Shown here one piece after another: positions 16,878-25,508 of a stretch of DNA of 55,609 nucleotides. The translations under genes and the position numbers were made by a program. Numbering within the stretch: position 1 is the first letter of the stretch; every line of letters starts with the position of its first letter. Under the pieces are notes generated by a model. The model was not told where the DNA came from. It did no database searches and saw only the letters and a list, made by a program, of their open reading frames with translations. This DNA is from JAGOUY01 sp964562155 (GTDB lineage: Bacteria > Patescibacteriota > Patescibacteriia > 2-12-FULL-60-25): assembly GCA_964562155.1 (NCBI GenBank), contig CAZLRU010000009.1, positions 1-55,609 on the forward strand, given 5' to 3'.

Positions 16878-19409
16878 ATGTCATTTGCTTCGTTTACCTC
16901 TATTTCCCCTCAGGTTGCTTTGCAGACCGTCGACAGTCGTTCCATAGGCCTATCCCTGGGAGAGGCTCAGACGCGCTTGGCGCGCGATGGCGTGAACGAA
17001 CTTCCTTCCAAAACCTCTGGACCGTGGCAGCTTTTCCTGCGTCAATTACGCTCACCGTTTATTTATCTCTTAGGCGGTGCTGCCGTTGTCTCTTTTGCCC
17101 TCCATAACACCATCGAAGGGTGTTTTATTTTATTATTTGTCTTGATTAATACTGCTCTCGCCTTTTCTCAAGAATATCATTCCGCTAAAGCCTTGGAAGC
17201 GTTAAAACAATTCGTGGTAGCCACCGCTCGCGTCAAACGAGATGGGTATACCTTGTCCGTTCCCAGCCGGGAATTAGTAAAAGGAGACGTGATTCTCCTA
17301 GAAGCCGGTGATGTGGTACCGGCCGATGCTCGTTTGATCGACATACAATCGTTAACAGTCGATGAAAGCGTTTTAACCGGTGAATCGATTCAAGCCATCA
17401 AAACAGTCGAGGCACTGGCTCACGAAACCGCTCAACCCTATGAAGCCGCGAATATTGTTTTTTCCGGTACAACCATTGCGAGTGGGCGAGGGACGGCGGT
17501 TGTGATTGCGACCGCTCACGAAACGGCGCTTGGGTCCATTTCACGTCTGACGGGAGAGACGGTCCATCAAAGCAGCTTCGAGAAAGGCCTGAGTCGATTT
17601 AGCGCCTTTATTCTTCGTTTAGTTGTGATTACCTTGGTGCTCATGTTTGGGGCGCATCTGCTTTTGCCGGGACGCGGCGCCCATCCGCTTGAGTTGCTTT
17701 TATTTTCCATCGCGCTGGCTGTGAGCGTCATTCCTGAAGCGTTACCGGTCGTCACAACGATCTCTCTTTCCAAAGGTGCTCTCCAACTCGCCAAACGAAG
17801 CGTGGTGGTCAAGCGACTCTCCGCACTGGAAGACTTGGGAAGCTTGGAGGTTTTGTGCACCGATAAAACGGGTACAATTACCGAGAATCGATTACGCGTC
17901 AGTAGCGTCTACCCCCTCCAACAAGACCATGTTCTTTGGTATGCAGCGCTTCCTTCGGCTTGTTTGGGAGACACAAAACAGCAAGCGAATAATAGCTTTG
18001 ATATTGCTCTCTGGAAAGCACTGGATACCACCGATCGCGAACACACAAAAACCGTGACGCGCTTGGCGGAACTTCCGTTTGATCCTACGCGTCGACGTAA
18101 TAGCGTGCTCATTCAAGAAGGGACCGGCTCCGTCCTTATTCAACGTGGAGCACCGGAAACCATCCTTGCCAGCTGCCTTGCGAATAAAAAAGACGTAACG
18201 GACGCGCTGGCTTGGGCCGACGAACAAGGGCGTGCCGGCTGTCGAGTCCTTGCCATTGCCACGAAAGCGATGGGTGACGCTCGCTCGTACACTCCTTCCC
18301 AGGAGGAACAAGGGTTCACTTTTCAAGGGCTCGTTTCTTTTGAGGACCCCATTAAAGCCAGCACATTGCAGGCCGTCAAAGACGCTCAATTGCTCGGGGT
18401 GCGCGTAAAAATCTTAACGGGTGACAGCGTGGAAGTGGCGGGGGCAGTGGCGCGCACCATCGGTCTCATGACCCAGAATGAGAACGCTATGACAGGCGCG
18501 ATCTTTTCCGCCCTCTCCCCTGAAGATCAACAAGAGGCGGTGCGCGTGAACAACGTCTTTGCACGCGTTTCTCCCGACCAAAAGCACGCCATTATTCAAG
18601 CTCTGGAAAAACAATTTGAGGTTGGATTTTTGGGAGAAGGGATCAACGATGCTCCGGCTTTGAAAGCCGCGAATGTTGGTATCGTCGTGCAAGGCGCATC
18701 TGACGTGGCACGAGAGGCGGCGGATGTCATTCTCCTTGAACAAAGTTTGGGGGTCATTATTGGTGGTATTCGTGAAGGACGCGAAGTCTTTACCAATACA
18801 CTTAAGTACATTAAAGCTACACTCGCTTCTAATTTTGGGAACTTTTATGCGGTGGCCATCTCTTCGTTTTTGATTCCGACGCTCCCCATGCTTCCCTTGC
18901 AGATTCTGCTACTGAACCTGTTATCAGACTTTCCGATGATCGCGATTGCCACGGATACCGTGGATACTCAAGAGCTCCGCCGACCGCGTTCGTATCATGT
19001 CCGTGAAATCATTATCTTTTCTACGCTTCTAGGTCTTACAAGCACGGTGTTTGATTTTGTGTTTTTCGGCCTCTTCTATCGATCCTCTCCTGAAATTTTA
19101 CAAACAAATTGGTTCATTGGGAGCATCTTAACGGAATTGATTTTTATCTATTCTATTCGCACAAAACTCCCTTTTTGGCGCGCTCGCCGTCCGGCCTGGA
19201 CACTAACACTCCTTACGAGTGTGGCTGCGTGCGCGACGCTCATCTTACCGTACACCGACCTTGGCGCGCGTGTATTCGCCTTTCGAGCACCTTCTATTCC
19301 GCATCTCCTCCTCATCTTAACGGTAGTTTTTATGTACTTCTTCTCGACGGAAGCGGTTAAACTTTCCTATGAAGCATACGTAAAGAGACGCTCGGCTCCC
19401 ACCATGTAG
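16878..19409 (+). CDS. Cation-transporting P-type ATPase
   Basis: An 843-residue P-type ATPase with all main domains: an N-terminal cation-ATPase domain, the actuator loop with LTGES, the phosphorylation motif DKTGT (Asp329), the nucleotide-binding domain, and a hinge motif followed by about six C-terminal membrane helices. The membrane motif PEALP resembles the PEGLP of the P2 (Ca/Na-K type) group and suggests an alkali or alkaline-earth cation, but the ion cannot be named from sequence. The hinge reads GEGINDAP where most P-type ATPases have GDGxNDAP, a conservative Asp-to-Glu change. It is convergent with a Fur-family regulator, six bases apart, and divergent from malic enzyme. It is not a CPx heavy-metal pump: no N-terminal metal domain and no CPC motif. 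Confidence 0.9.
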   Translation: MSFASFTSISPQVALQTVDSRSIGLSLGEAQTRLARDGVNELPSKTSGPWQLFLRQLRSPFIYLLGGAAVVSFALHNTIEGCFILLFVLINTALAFSQEYHSAKALEALKQFVVATARVKRDGYTLSVPSRELVKGDVILLEAGDVVPADARLIDIQSLTVDESVLTGESIQAIKTVEALAHETAQPYEAANIVFSGTTIASGRGTAVVIATAHETALGSISRLTGETVHQSSFEKGLSRFSAFILRLVVITLVLMFGAHLLLPGRGAHPLELLLFSIALAVSVIPEALPVVTTISLSKGALQLAKRSVVVKRLSALEDLGSLEVLCTDKTGTITENRLRVSSVYPLQQDHVLWYAALPSACLGDTKQQANNSFDIALWKALDTTDREHTKTVTRLAELPFDPTRRRNSVLIQEGTGSVLIQRGAPETILASCLANKKDVTDALAWADEQGRAGCRVLAIATKAMGDARSYTPSQEEQGFTFQGLVSFEDPIKASTLQAVKDAQLLGVRVKILTGDSVEVAGAVARTIGLMTQNENAMTGAIFSALSPEDQQEAVRVNNVFARVSPDQKHAIIQALEKQFEVGFLGEGINDAPALKAANVGIVVQGASDVAREAADVILLEQSLGVIIGGIREGREVFTNTLKYIKATLASNFGNFYAVAISSFLIPTLPMLPLQILLLNLLSDFPMIAIATDTVDTQELRRPRSYHVREIIIFSTLLGLTSTVFDFVFFGLFYRSSPEILQTNWFIGSILTELIFIYSIRTKLPFWRARRPAWTLTLLTSVAACATLILPYTDLGARVFAFRAPSIPHLLLILTVVFMYFFSTEAVKLSYEAYVKRRSAPTM

Positions 19410-19415
19410 ATGGTG

Positions 19416-19865
19416 TTAGGCCTTCTTCCCCCTGCACGCAAGGCACACGCCAAAAAAATCTACCGAATGGCTGATGGTGCCAAAATGTGTTTGCTTTTGC
19501 ACCAATGCGATCAGCTCATCGATCTTTTTCTCAACCTCGCTGGGGGCCTCAAAGTCCTCCAAGCGTTTGCAGTGATGACAAATTAGGTGATGGTGATGAT
19601 CGTTCTCATCGATAAGTTCAACATATTGCGATTTACCATCAATCAAAACCTCGCGGATCACTCCTTCTTCTTTGAGTCGTTCAATCTCTCGATAAATAGT
19701 TGTTTTATTGGGCGCGAGGCGGCGAGACGCCATCATCAGGAGAATATCCCCCACGCTGAGCGGCTGCTGTTGGGCCGACAGAATTTCCGCCAACGCCCGT
19801 CTGGCAGGCGTGATACGCCAACCTTTTTGTTGAAGCTTTTGGACCAGGAGAGAGGGTGACTTCAT
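19416..19865 (-). CDS. Fur-family transcriptional regulator
   Basis: A 149-residue winged-helix metalloregulator. The N-terminal DNA-binding domain contains the recognition helix region NKTTIYREIERL. The dimer domain has the His cluster (DHHHHLIC), the structural-zinc cysteines C96/C99 (CHHC) and C141/C144 (CLAC), so it should bind a structural zinc. Whether it senses iron, zinc or peroxide cannot be decided by eye, although SOD, AhpC and the thiol-redox genes in this window make a PerR/Fur-like role reasonable. It is convergent with the P-type ATPase gene and separated from the upstream DsbA-like gene by a terminator, so it has its own promoter. Confidence 0.92.
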   Translation of the reverse strand: MKSPSLLVQKLQQKGWRITPARRALAEILSAQQQPLSVGDILLMMASRRLAPNKTTIYREIERLKEEGVIREVLIDGKSQYVELIDENDHHHHLICHHCKRLEDFEAPSEVEKKIDELIALVQKQTHFGTISHSVDFFGVCLACRGKKA

Positions 19866-19906
19866 ACATTATTTTCAGCTTAACCCCAAGCAGAGCCGTC
19901 TGCAAC

Positions 19907-19937
19907 AAAAGAACGCGCCTATAGCGCGTTCTTTTTA
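19907..19937. terminator. Bidirectional intrinsic terminator after the DsbA-like gene
   Basis: An inverted repeat, AAAAGAACGCGC (19907-19918) with GCGCGTTCTTTT (from 19924), and a loop of about five bases. A-runs and T-runs on both sides let it work on either strand. It ends the DsbA-like transcript at 19951 and insulates the Fur gene. Confidence 0.8.
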
Positions 19938-19950
19938 GCATCTTCCGCAA

Positions 19951-20709
19951 CTATTTCTTTGCCAAAGCTGCTTGGATCTGGCTCTTTAGGGTGGCGTAAG
20001 GAACGGCACCGCTGACCAATTGACCGTTGATAAAGGTGGCAGGGGTTCCTTCTACGCCGGAATCGTTTCCTGAGGCAACGTCGCTATCAACACGACCAGC
20101 CATTTCTCCGGAGTCAAGACATTTCTTAAAGTTTGCTTCGTTGAGCCCGACCGCCTTGGCCGCGTTCACAAGACCTGCTGCATCTAACGCAGGAGAGACC
20201 TCGAACAATTTATCATGCAGCTTCCAGAAGGCATCGTTTCCACCCAATTTTGCTGCACATTCAGCTGCTTCAGCTGATTTTTGCGCATGTTGATGGATAG
20301 AGGTGAGCGGATAGTGACGATAGACAACGCGAACATCGTTTGGAAAATCCTTGAGCGCCTGCACCATGCTTGGCTCGTGGCGTTTACAGAATGGACATTC
20401 GTAATCGGAGTATTCAATCAAGGTAACTTTTGCGTTCTTGTTCCCACGTACGTGATCTTCCGCTCCCACTTCTTTCACAGGCTTGCTTGGCAAGGCCGGT
20501 GGAGCTGCGTTAGGGTCGGCAGAAGGCAGAGGAGCGCTAGGAGCTTGAGCAACAACGGCGCCTTGTCCATTCCCCATCCCCAACTTACCACTCCAAGCCA
20601 TGCCGAGCACGCTGGCAAGAGCAATGGTGGTGGTTACGGCAACACCGAGGAACAACCCCATACAAAACATGGATTTGGGACTACCTGCCCAAAAGGACTG
20701 ATTCTCCAT
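19951..20709 (-). CDS. Membrane-anchored DsbA-family thiol oxidoreductase
   Basis: A 252-residue protein with an N-terminal membrane segment (about residues 15-38), an Ala/Pro-rich linker (50-80) and a thioredoxin-fold DsbA-like domain. The redox pair is C105-P-F-C108 and the cis-proline loop is GTPAT. It would form or isomerise disulfides in proteins outside the membrane. A second DsbA-like gene lies just upstream at 20799, but this one has its own promoter (20756-20784) and terminator. A partner DsbB or VKOR is not in the window. The start is the first ATG and is consistent with the membrane anchor. Confidence 0.9.
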   Translation of the reverse strand: MENQSFWAGSPKSMFCMGLFLGVAVTTTIALASVLGMAWSGKLGMGNGQGAVVAQAPSAPLPSADPNAAPPALPSKPVKEVGAEDHVRGNKNAKVTLIEYSDYECPFCKRHEPSMVQALKDFPNDVRVVYRHYPLTSIHQHAQKSAEAAECAAKLGGNDAFWKLHDKLFEVSPALDAAGLVNAAKAVGLNEANFKKCLDSGEMAGRVDSDVASGNDSGVEGTPATFINGQLVSGAVPYATLKSQIQAALAKK

Positions 20710-20755
20710 AGAAGATTGAAAAACAAACTGAAGAGCGAATTAAATTGGTGCACGT

Positions 20756-20784
20756 ATTTTACGCACAGAGGATGGGTAACTCAA
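20756..20784 (-). promoter_or_regulatory. Sigma-70 promoter of the 19951 DsbA-like gene
   Basis: On the minus strand, TTGAGT (20784-20779) and TAAAAT (20761-20756) are separated by 17 bases, a near-consensus housekeeping promoter. It would give a leader of about 40 nt before the ATG at 20709. Confidence 0.65.
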
Positions 20785-20798
20785 GACTCTCGTCAAGC

Positions 20799-21479
20799 CT
20801 AAGGCCGCGTTGAGGACACGGCCAGCAGAGCCGCATCAAGATTTTTTTTCCATTCAGCACTACTCATTGCAAAATAGCGACGATCATTAATGAAGACGGT
20901 AGGGGTGCGGTCAACATCGTTCGCGAATCCCTCGCTCACATCACGTTTAACGAGATCATCGTGCGAACGAGCCTGCAAACAGGCAGAAAAAGGGGCCGAA
21001 TTCATACCCACGACCGTCGCTTCTTCTACGAGCTTTGCGAATGGATTGGCTAACCCGCTCCATTCCGATTGCTTGGCAAAAAGCTGATCGTGATACTCCC
21101 AAAATTTCCCTTGATCGACCGCACATCGACCCGCCTCTGCCGCGATACGTGCGTTCGCATGAATCGTTTCGAGCGGAAAATCTTTCCAGATAAAACGTAC
21201 CCGATCCTTGTACGCGTCTATAGCGGCTTTGATGGCCGGTTCGGCGTAGCGGCACGCAGGACACTGAAAATCACTATACAGACGAACAACCACCTTGGCA
21301 TCCGCCGCCCCAATCGAAGGACTGTTCGCGTCATTGAAGGAAACGTTTTCCGGTTGACCCGCATTCTTTACCGAAGGGTCAGCCGGCGCTCGTGCAACCA
21401 ACCACGCTAATCCAACGAATAACAGAACGGTGACCGCGACGATTCCCGCGATCAAGGAGGTGTTTTTTGCTTCAGCCAT
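20799..21479 (-). CDS. Second membrane-anchored DsbA-family protein
   Basis: A 226-residue paralogue of the downstream DsbA-like protein. It has an N-terminal transmembrane helix (about residues 8-30) and a thioredoxin-fold domain with redox pair C73-P-A-C76 and cis-proline motif RTPT. The CPAC rather than CPFC centre suggests a different redox potential. The open frame runs 40 codons further upstream, but the ATG at 21479 begins just before the membrane helix and lies 5 nt after the stop codon of the reductase gene, which supports this start. It ends the gatC-gatA-lgt-reductase transcript. The neighbouring flavin reductase could supply electrons to a thiol pathway it shares. Confidence 0.88.
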   Translation of the reverse strand: MAEAKNTSLIAGIVAVTVLLFVGLAWLVARAPADPSVKNAGQPENVSFNDANSPSIGAADAKVVVRLYSDFQCPACRYAEPAIKAAIDAYKDRVRFIWKDFPLETIHANARIAAEAGRCAVDQGKFWEYHDQLFAKQSEWSGLANPFAKLVEEATVVGMNSAPFSACLQARSHDDLVKRDVSEGFANDVDRTPTVFINDRRYFAMSSAEWKKNLDAALLAVSSTRP

Positions 21480-21484
21480 AGGTT

Positions 21485-22402
21485 TTATAGGGTTTGTGTT
21501 TGAAAATACTGAATAATGGATAAAGCCGCCTTTGCCCCCTCCCCCACGGCCACCGCAATTTGTTTTTGCGTGACATCGGTGACATCCCCCGCTGCCCAAA
21601 TACCTTCTACATTCGTAGCATTGGTTTTGCTGACGATGATTTGGCCTCGTTTATCTTTTGCCACAAAATCCACCATTTGAGAAGCTGGAACAAGCCCTAT
21701 CTCAATACATACCCCGTCTGCGACCTCGATACTCTCGGCTCCATCCATCGTCTGCAATTTAATCCCCGTCACGTTCTTTTCCCCGATAATTTCGATGACT
21801 TTTGTCAGGGGCTTGATGCGAATCTTGGAAGAAGCATTAATTTTTTTCTGCATGATTTCGTCTCCCTTTAAGCTAGCGTTTACGGTAACCACCGTCACAC
21901 GATCTGCGTATTTTTCTAAGAGAAGCGCAGCGTCCATTGCGGAATTTCCTCCTCCAATAACAAAGACGACGCGATTACGAAACAAAGGAGCATCGCAGGT
22001 AGCGCAGTAGGTGACGCCGCGACCATAGAGCTTTTTTTCACCCGGAACATTTAAGGCCCGATGCTCGGAACCCGTCGCGAGCAGAACTGTTTTTCCATCG
22101 TATGTTTGCCCTGTTGCGGTCGTGGCTCGGAAGCCTGTGTCGGTTTTTTCTAGGGTAGTGACTGTCTCCCCTTCTTTCAAGACAAACGCTTGTTGGTAAT
22201 CTTCCAAATGAGCTCTGAATCGCTTCACAAGCTCTACCCCATCTAATAGATGGAATCCAAGGTAGTTTTCAACATCCGACGACCAGCTCACCTGTCCGCC
22301 AATGGTAGGCGCGATCAATGCGAACGAGTGTTTTTGACGCGCAAGATAGACGGCTCCCGCCAAGGCCGCTGGGCCACCTCCAACAATAAGGACATCGAAC
22401 AT
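21485..22402 (-). CDS. Thioredoxin reductase / AhpF-like flavoprotein
   Basis: A flavin disulfide reductase of about 305 residues. It has an FAD-binding GGGPAALAGA near the N-terminus, the redox-active CATC (C133/C136 from this start), the NAD(P)-binding GGGNSAMDA and the C-terminal FAD motif AAGDVTD. Classical NADPH-dependent TrxB has HRRxxxR after the second glycine motif. Here that region reads VTVNASLKGDEIMQKK, much closer to the NADH-using AhpF (EFAPEMKADQVLQDK). It lacks the N-terminal double thioredoxin fold of full AhpF. It probably reduces a thioredoxin, the glutaredoxin at 47683 or AhpC at 46212. I prefer the ATG at 22402; an in-frame ATG at 22426 overlaps a TATACT that could be a -10 element. 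Confidence 0.88.
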   Translation of the reverse strand: MFDVLIVGGGPAALAGAVYLARQKHSFALIAPTIGGQVSWSSDVENYLGFHLLDGVELVKRFRAHLEDYQQAFVLKEGETVTTLEKTDTGFRATTATGQTYDGKTVLLATGSEHRALNVPGEKKLYGRGVTYCATCDAPLFRNRVVFVIGGGNSAMDAALLLEKYADRVTVVTVNASLKGDEIMQKKINASSKIRIKPLTKVIEIIGEKNVTGIKLQTMDGAESIEVADGVCIEIGLVPASQMVDFVAKDKRGQIIVSKTNATNVEGIWAAGDVTDVTQKQIAVAVGEGAKAALSIIQYFQTQTL

Positions 22403-22445
22403 AGAAGAATGGGGAGAGTATAGCATGAGGCAAGAAAAGAGAGGA

Positions 22446-23186
22446 TTACGCTCCCCTTTGTCGCTTCACAAGCCATACTCCCGCCAGCAAAAGCGGCAGA
22501 GAAAGGTATTGAGTTGGCGTTAAACCTAAATACCGAGCATCAACCACACGAAAAAAATCCAGACTAAATCGACTCATAGCTTCAATAATCATGTACGTTC
22601 CAAACCAAAATCCTGGCTGACGAGGCTTACGATTCAGATAGAGAAATAGCCCCCCGGTGACAAAGCCAAGAAGAGAGAGGTAGAGACCGAGATCGTGACG
22701 AGTAGAGCCGTCGGGGTATTTTACCCCGAGCACAAAGTGCGTCAGTGTACCCGGATGATCATGAATCAAAAAACAACCAATCCGCCCGACTCCGCAGCCC
22801 CAGGGCAACCCCCAAATCAGCACGTCTGCGTATTCAATCCAGCGGAGAGCGTGTCGATATCCATACGTAAAGAACGCAATAGCCGCTCCGATGAACCCTC
22901 CAAAAATAGCAAAACCCGGCTTACGTGGGTCAAGCGCTTCCCACGGATGATTCGTATAATACTGCGGCTCGTAGACCAAGACATGGAATACACGAGAGCC
23001 GATGAAACTAGCAAGAAAAATCCAAAAGGCTAATTCTAGAACATGATTTGGATCAAGATGTTTTTCTTTGGCTCGCCGATACGCGACCCCGGTTCCCAGC
23101 AAGAAGCCGAGCGCGACAAACGTTCCCCACGTTTGAAACGTGAGGCCAAATAAGGTGTATGTTTGAGAAGAAATAAAGGGGAGCAT
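22446..23186 (-). CDS. lgt: Prolipoprotein diacylglyceryl transferase
   Basis: A 246-residue multi-pass membrane enzyme that attaches diacylglycerol from phosphatidylglycerol to the lipobox cysteine of prelipoproteins. Seven or so hydrophobic segments are visible. The signature region GCGVGRIGCFLIHDHPG corresponds to the family's GRxGNFxNxE motif in a divergent form typical of short Lgt proteins. The open frame reaches 74 codons further upstream, but those residues overlap the neighbouring gene and lack conservation, while MLPFISSQTYTLFGLTFQTW is a normal Lgt N-terminus. It starts 4 nt after the preceding stop codon. The putative lipoprotein at 44494 would be a substrate. Confidence 0.88.
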   Translation of the reverse strand: MLPFISSQTYTLFGLTFQTWGTFVALGFLLGTGVAYRRAKEKHLDPNHVLELAFWIFLASFIGSRVFHVLVYEPQYYTNHPWEALDPRKPGFAIFGGFIGAAIAFFTYGYRHALRWIEYADVLIWGLPWGCGVGRIGCFLIHDHPGTLTHFVLGVKYPDGSTRHDLGLYLSLLGFVTGGLFLYLNRKPRQPGFWFGTYMIIEAMSRFSLDFFRVVDARYLGLTPTQYLSLPLLLAGVWLVKRQRGA

Positions 23187-23190
23187 GCGA

Positions 23191-23688
23191 TCACAGTACA
23201 TTGAGAACCCGGAGAGCTGCCTTAAAATCATCCAACGCATGCCTTGCTTGACGCGTGCCCATTTCAAAGGAAGTGTCGTGGACCAGTTGATTACGCAAAC
23301 GATGCGCTCCCCAGACATTACGGATGTTCGGATAACGATACGCGGTGGACTTGAGACGTTCGCCCAATGTTTCTCCGGGCATCGCCATGGAACGAAGCAC
23401 TTGATCAAGGAGCTTGTCGGCCTCGATGATCGCTAGCTTTGATCCCATGACTCCTTGCGTCGCTGTCTGCTCGATTTGTTCCCATCGCTTCAGAATTTGC
23501 TCACGGGATGTACCGTGCAACTCAGGTCGGCGAAGGACCCGCGCCATACGGTAGACAGCGATTCCTAAGAGTGTTATCAAAACCACCCCACCAATAAATA
23601 ATCCGATCACCGTCCCTGCCTCGGGGTTGGTAGTGGAGATGGGTTCTTCGATCTTAGGCGCAGAAGGTTCGAGGATGATTTGCAACAT
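23191..23688 (-). CDS. Membrane-anchored protein with a HEPN-like C-terminal helix bundle
   Basis: A 165-residue protein with one transmembrane segment at about residues 25-47 and a cytoplasmic helical domain. Near the end, RNQLVH (R132 to H137) fits the RX4-6H signature of HEPN domains, many of which are RNases or nucleotide-binding partners of nucleotidyltransferases. The upstream helix (KLAIIEADKLLDQVLRSM) is also HEPN-like. It sits 9 nt after gatA and 4 nt before lgt, so it is part of that operon. No nucleotidyltransferase partner is adjacent. The fold assignment rests on motif recognition only and the function is unknown. Confidence 0.7.
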   Translation of the reverse strand: MLQIILEPSAPKIEEPISTTNPEAGTVIGLFIGGVVLITLLGIAVYRMARVLRRPELHGTSREQILKRWEQIEQTATQGVMGSKLAIIEADKLLDQVLRSMAMPGETLGERLKSTAYRYPNIRNVWGAHRLRNQLVHDTSFEMGTRQARHALDDFKAALRVLNVL

Positions 23689-23697
23689 AGCGCAAGG

Positions 23698-25122
23698 CTA
23701 GTTTGTTTGCTGTTCGAAGGCGTAGGCAATGGACAGAAGCTGGCTGTCCGCGAAGTGGTTACCGATAAACTGGATTCCCACGGGCAAGCCTTCGTGAAGA
23801 CCGCATGGAACCGAGACCGCCGGGAGTCCGGCGACATTTACTCCGACCGTAAAGACATCCTCCAAATACATCGCTAGTGGGTCAGACAGCTTTTCGCCGA
23901 TTTTAAACGCCGTTGATGGGGTGGTAGGGGTGACGAGCACATCGACATCCGCAAAGGCTGCCGTGTATGCACGGCGAATCAAGGTCTGTACTTTACGAGC
24001 TTGGCGATAGTATGCGTCGTAATACCCCTTGGATAACGCGTATGCCCCCAATAAAATACGACGACGCGCTTCTGCTCCAAGGCCCTGACTGCGTGATTGC
24101 GTATAGACCTCAAGCAGGTTCGCTCCCTCGAGACGGTGGCCGTACCTCATTCCGTCGAAGCGAGAGAGATTGGCCGATACCTCACAAGGCATAATAATAT
24201 AATAGACAGCCAATGCTTCGTCCGCATAGGGAAGATCTACTTCTTTGACCTCGGCTCCCAAGCCCAGGAGTGTTTCGACGGCCCGCTCTGTATGCACCCG
24301 AACGCCATCCGTAATCCCCTGTCCCCAGGCTTGGCGCGGAAGACCGACACGTACCCCTTTTAAATCTTTCCGTTTTTCTAAAGAGACCGGTGGGGTTGTG
24401 ACGGTGGTTTGATCTTGTGAGTCCTGACTTCGGAGGACATCAAATAAACAAGCGGCGTCTTCAACGGTTTTGGTCATGGGACCGACCTGATCAAGAGAAG
24501 AAGCCATCGCCATTACTCCATAGCGGGACACGCTCCCGTAGGTAGGCTTGTGTCCGACAATGCCACAAAATGCCGCAGGCTGACGAATTGATCCGCCCGT
24601 GTCAGAACCAAGCGCAGCGACACACATATCACCCGCAACCACTGCCGCAGAACCACCTGATGATCCACCCGGTACACGCTCAACATCGCCAGGATGTTTG
24701 GTTGGACCATAGGCCGAATGCTCTGTTGAGGAACCCATGGCGAACTCATCAAGATTCGTTTTTCCCAGAAACACCGCTCCCGCCGCCTTCAAACGCTGAA
24801 TGACGGTCGCATCGTAGGGAGCGATATAGTTGTCGAGAATCTTTGATCCTCCTGTTGCTCGGACACCTTGTATTAAAATATTATCTTTAATCGCGAGCGG
24901 GATACCGTCGAGGGAGCCTAAACTCTTACCGGAAGCGCGACGAACATCAGACGCGCGAGCAGCAGCCAACGCTCCCTCCTCGTCGATTGTGAGATACGCA
25001 TTCAGCGCCACGTTTAAGCCACGCGCCTGAACAAGATAGGCGCGCGTTAATTCTTCTGCCGACAAGGTTTTGTTTGTGAGTGCCTCCGCAGCGGAAATAA
25101 TCGTTTGATTGAGGGGCGTCAT
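23698..25122 (-). CDS. gatA: Glutamyl-tRNA(Gln)/aspartyl-tRNA(Asn) amidotransferase subunit A
   Basis: A 474-residue amidase. From the chosen start the catalytic triad falls at K79 (IKDN), S154 (GGSSGG) and S178 (GSDTGGSIR), exactly the spacing known for GatA, which confirms the ATG at 25122 over the in-frame ATG twelve codons earlier. It releases ammonia from glutamine for conversion of mischarged Glu-tRNA(Gln) (and possibly Asp-tRNA(Asn)) within the GatCAB complex. It follows gatC with one base between stop and start. gatB is not in this window. The presence of GatCAB implies that Gln-tRNA, and perhaps Asn-tRNA, is made indirectly. Confidence 0.96.
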   Translation of the reverse strand: MTPLNQTIISAAEALTNKTLSAEELTRAYLVQARGLNVALNAYLTIDEEGALAAARASDVRRASGKSLGSLDGIPLAIKDNILIQGVRATGGSKILDNYIAPYDATVIQRLKAAGAVFLGKTNLDEFAMGSSTEHSAYGPTKHPGDVERVPGGSSGGSAAVVAGDMCVAALGSDTGGSIRQPAAFCGIVGHKPTYGSVSRYGVMAMASSLDQVGPMTKTVEDAACLFDVLRSQDSQDQTTVTTPPVSLEKRKDLKGVRVGLPRQAWGQGITDGVRVHTERAVETLLGLGAEVKEVDLPYADEALAVYYIIMPCEVSANLSRFDGMRYGHRLEGANLLEVYTQSRSQGLGAEARRRILLGAYALSKGYYDAYYRQARKVQTLIRRAYTAAFADVDVLVTPTTPSTAFKIGEKLSDPLAMYLEDVFTVGVNVAGLPAVSVPCGLHEGLPVGIQFIGNHFADSQLLSIAYAFEQQTN

Positions 25123-25123
25123 A

Positions 25124-25426
25124 TTATTTTTTTGGTTTTTCAAAGACCGCGGGTACACGCAATGCTCCCGCGAGACTATCAGGAAAGTTTTTTACAATGA
25201 TCTCTCGACACTCTGGGCCAGCGGAAGCGAGGGCGTCAGGCCGACCCGTAAATACCTCGCGCGTTCCTTCTGCCTCCGGAATACCTTGCGTATCGACCTT
25301 CGCGAGACGCTCAACATAGCCCAAAATTGAACCGAGCTCTGTGCACAAACGCTCTTTCTCATCATCCGTTAACGCTAGGCGCGTTAAGACAGCCAATCGG
25401 TCTATTTCTTGATAAGTCAACTCCAT
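25124..25426 (-). CDS. gatC: Amidotransferase subunit C
   Basis: A 100-residue GatC, the small belt-like subunit that holds GatA and GatB together. The N-terminal helices (EIDRLAVLTRLALTDDEKE) and the FxxRPD segment (TGRPDAL) are typical, and the length matches the family. It is the first gene of the operon running through gatA, the HEPN-like gene, lgt and the reductase to a DsbA-like gene. Confidence 0.93.
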   Translation of the reverse strand: MELTYQEIDRLAVLTRLALTDDEKERLCTELGSILGYVERLAKVDTQGIPEAEGTREVFTGRPDALASAGPECREIIVKNFPDSLAGALRVPAVFEKPKK

Positions 25427-25508
25427 ATGAGCGTAGGGTACCTGGGAGAGGCTATGGGGTCAAAATCTGTCGACAATCACTAAACATATTGGTATCTTTC
25501 TTTTTAGT

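Noticed and set aside
25124..25426. Missing gatB as a sign of a non-functional amidotransferase
   Set aside because: GatB is often encoded apart from gatCA, and the active-site residues of GatA are intact.
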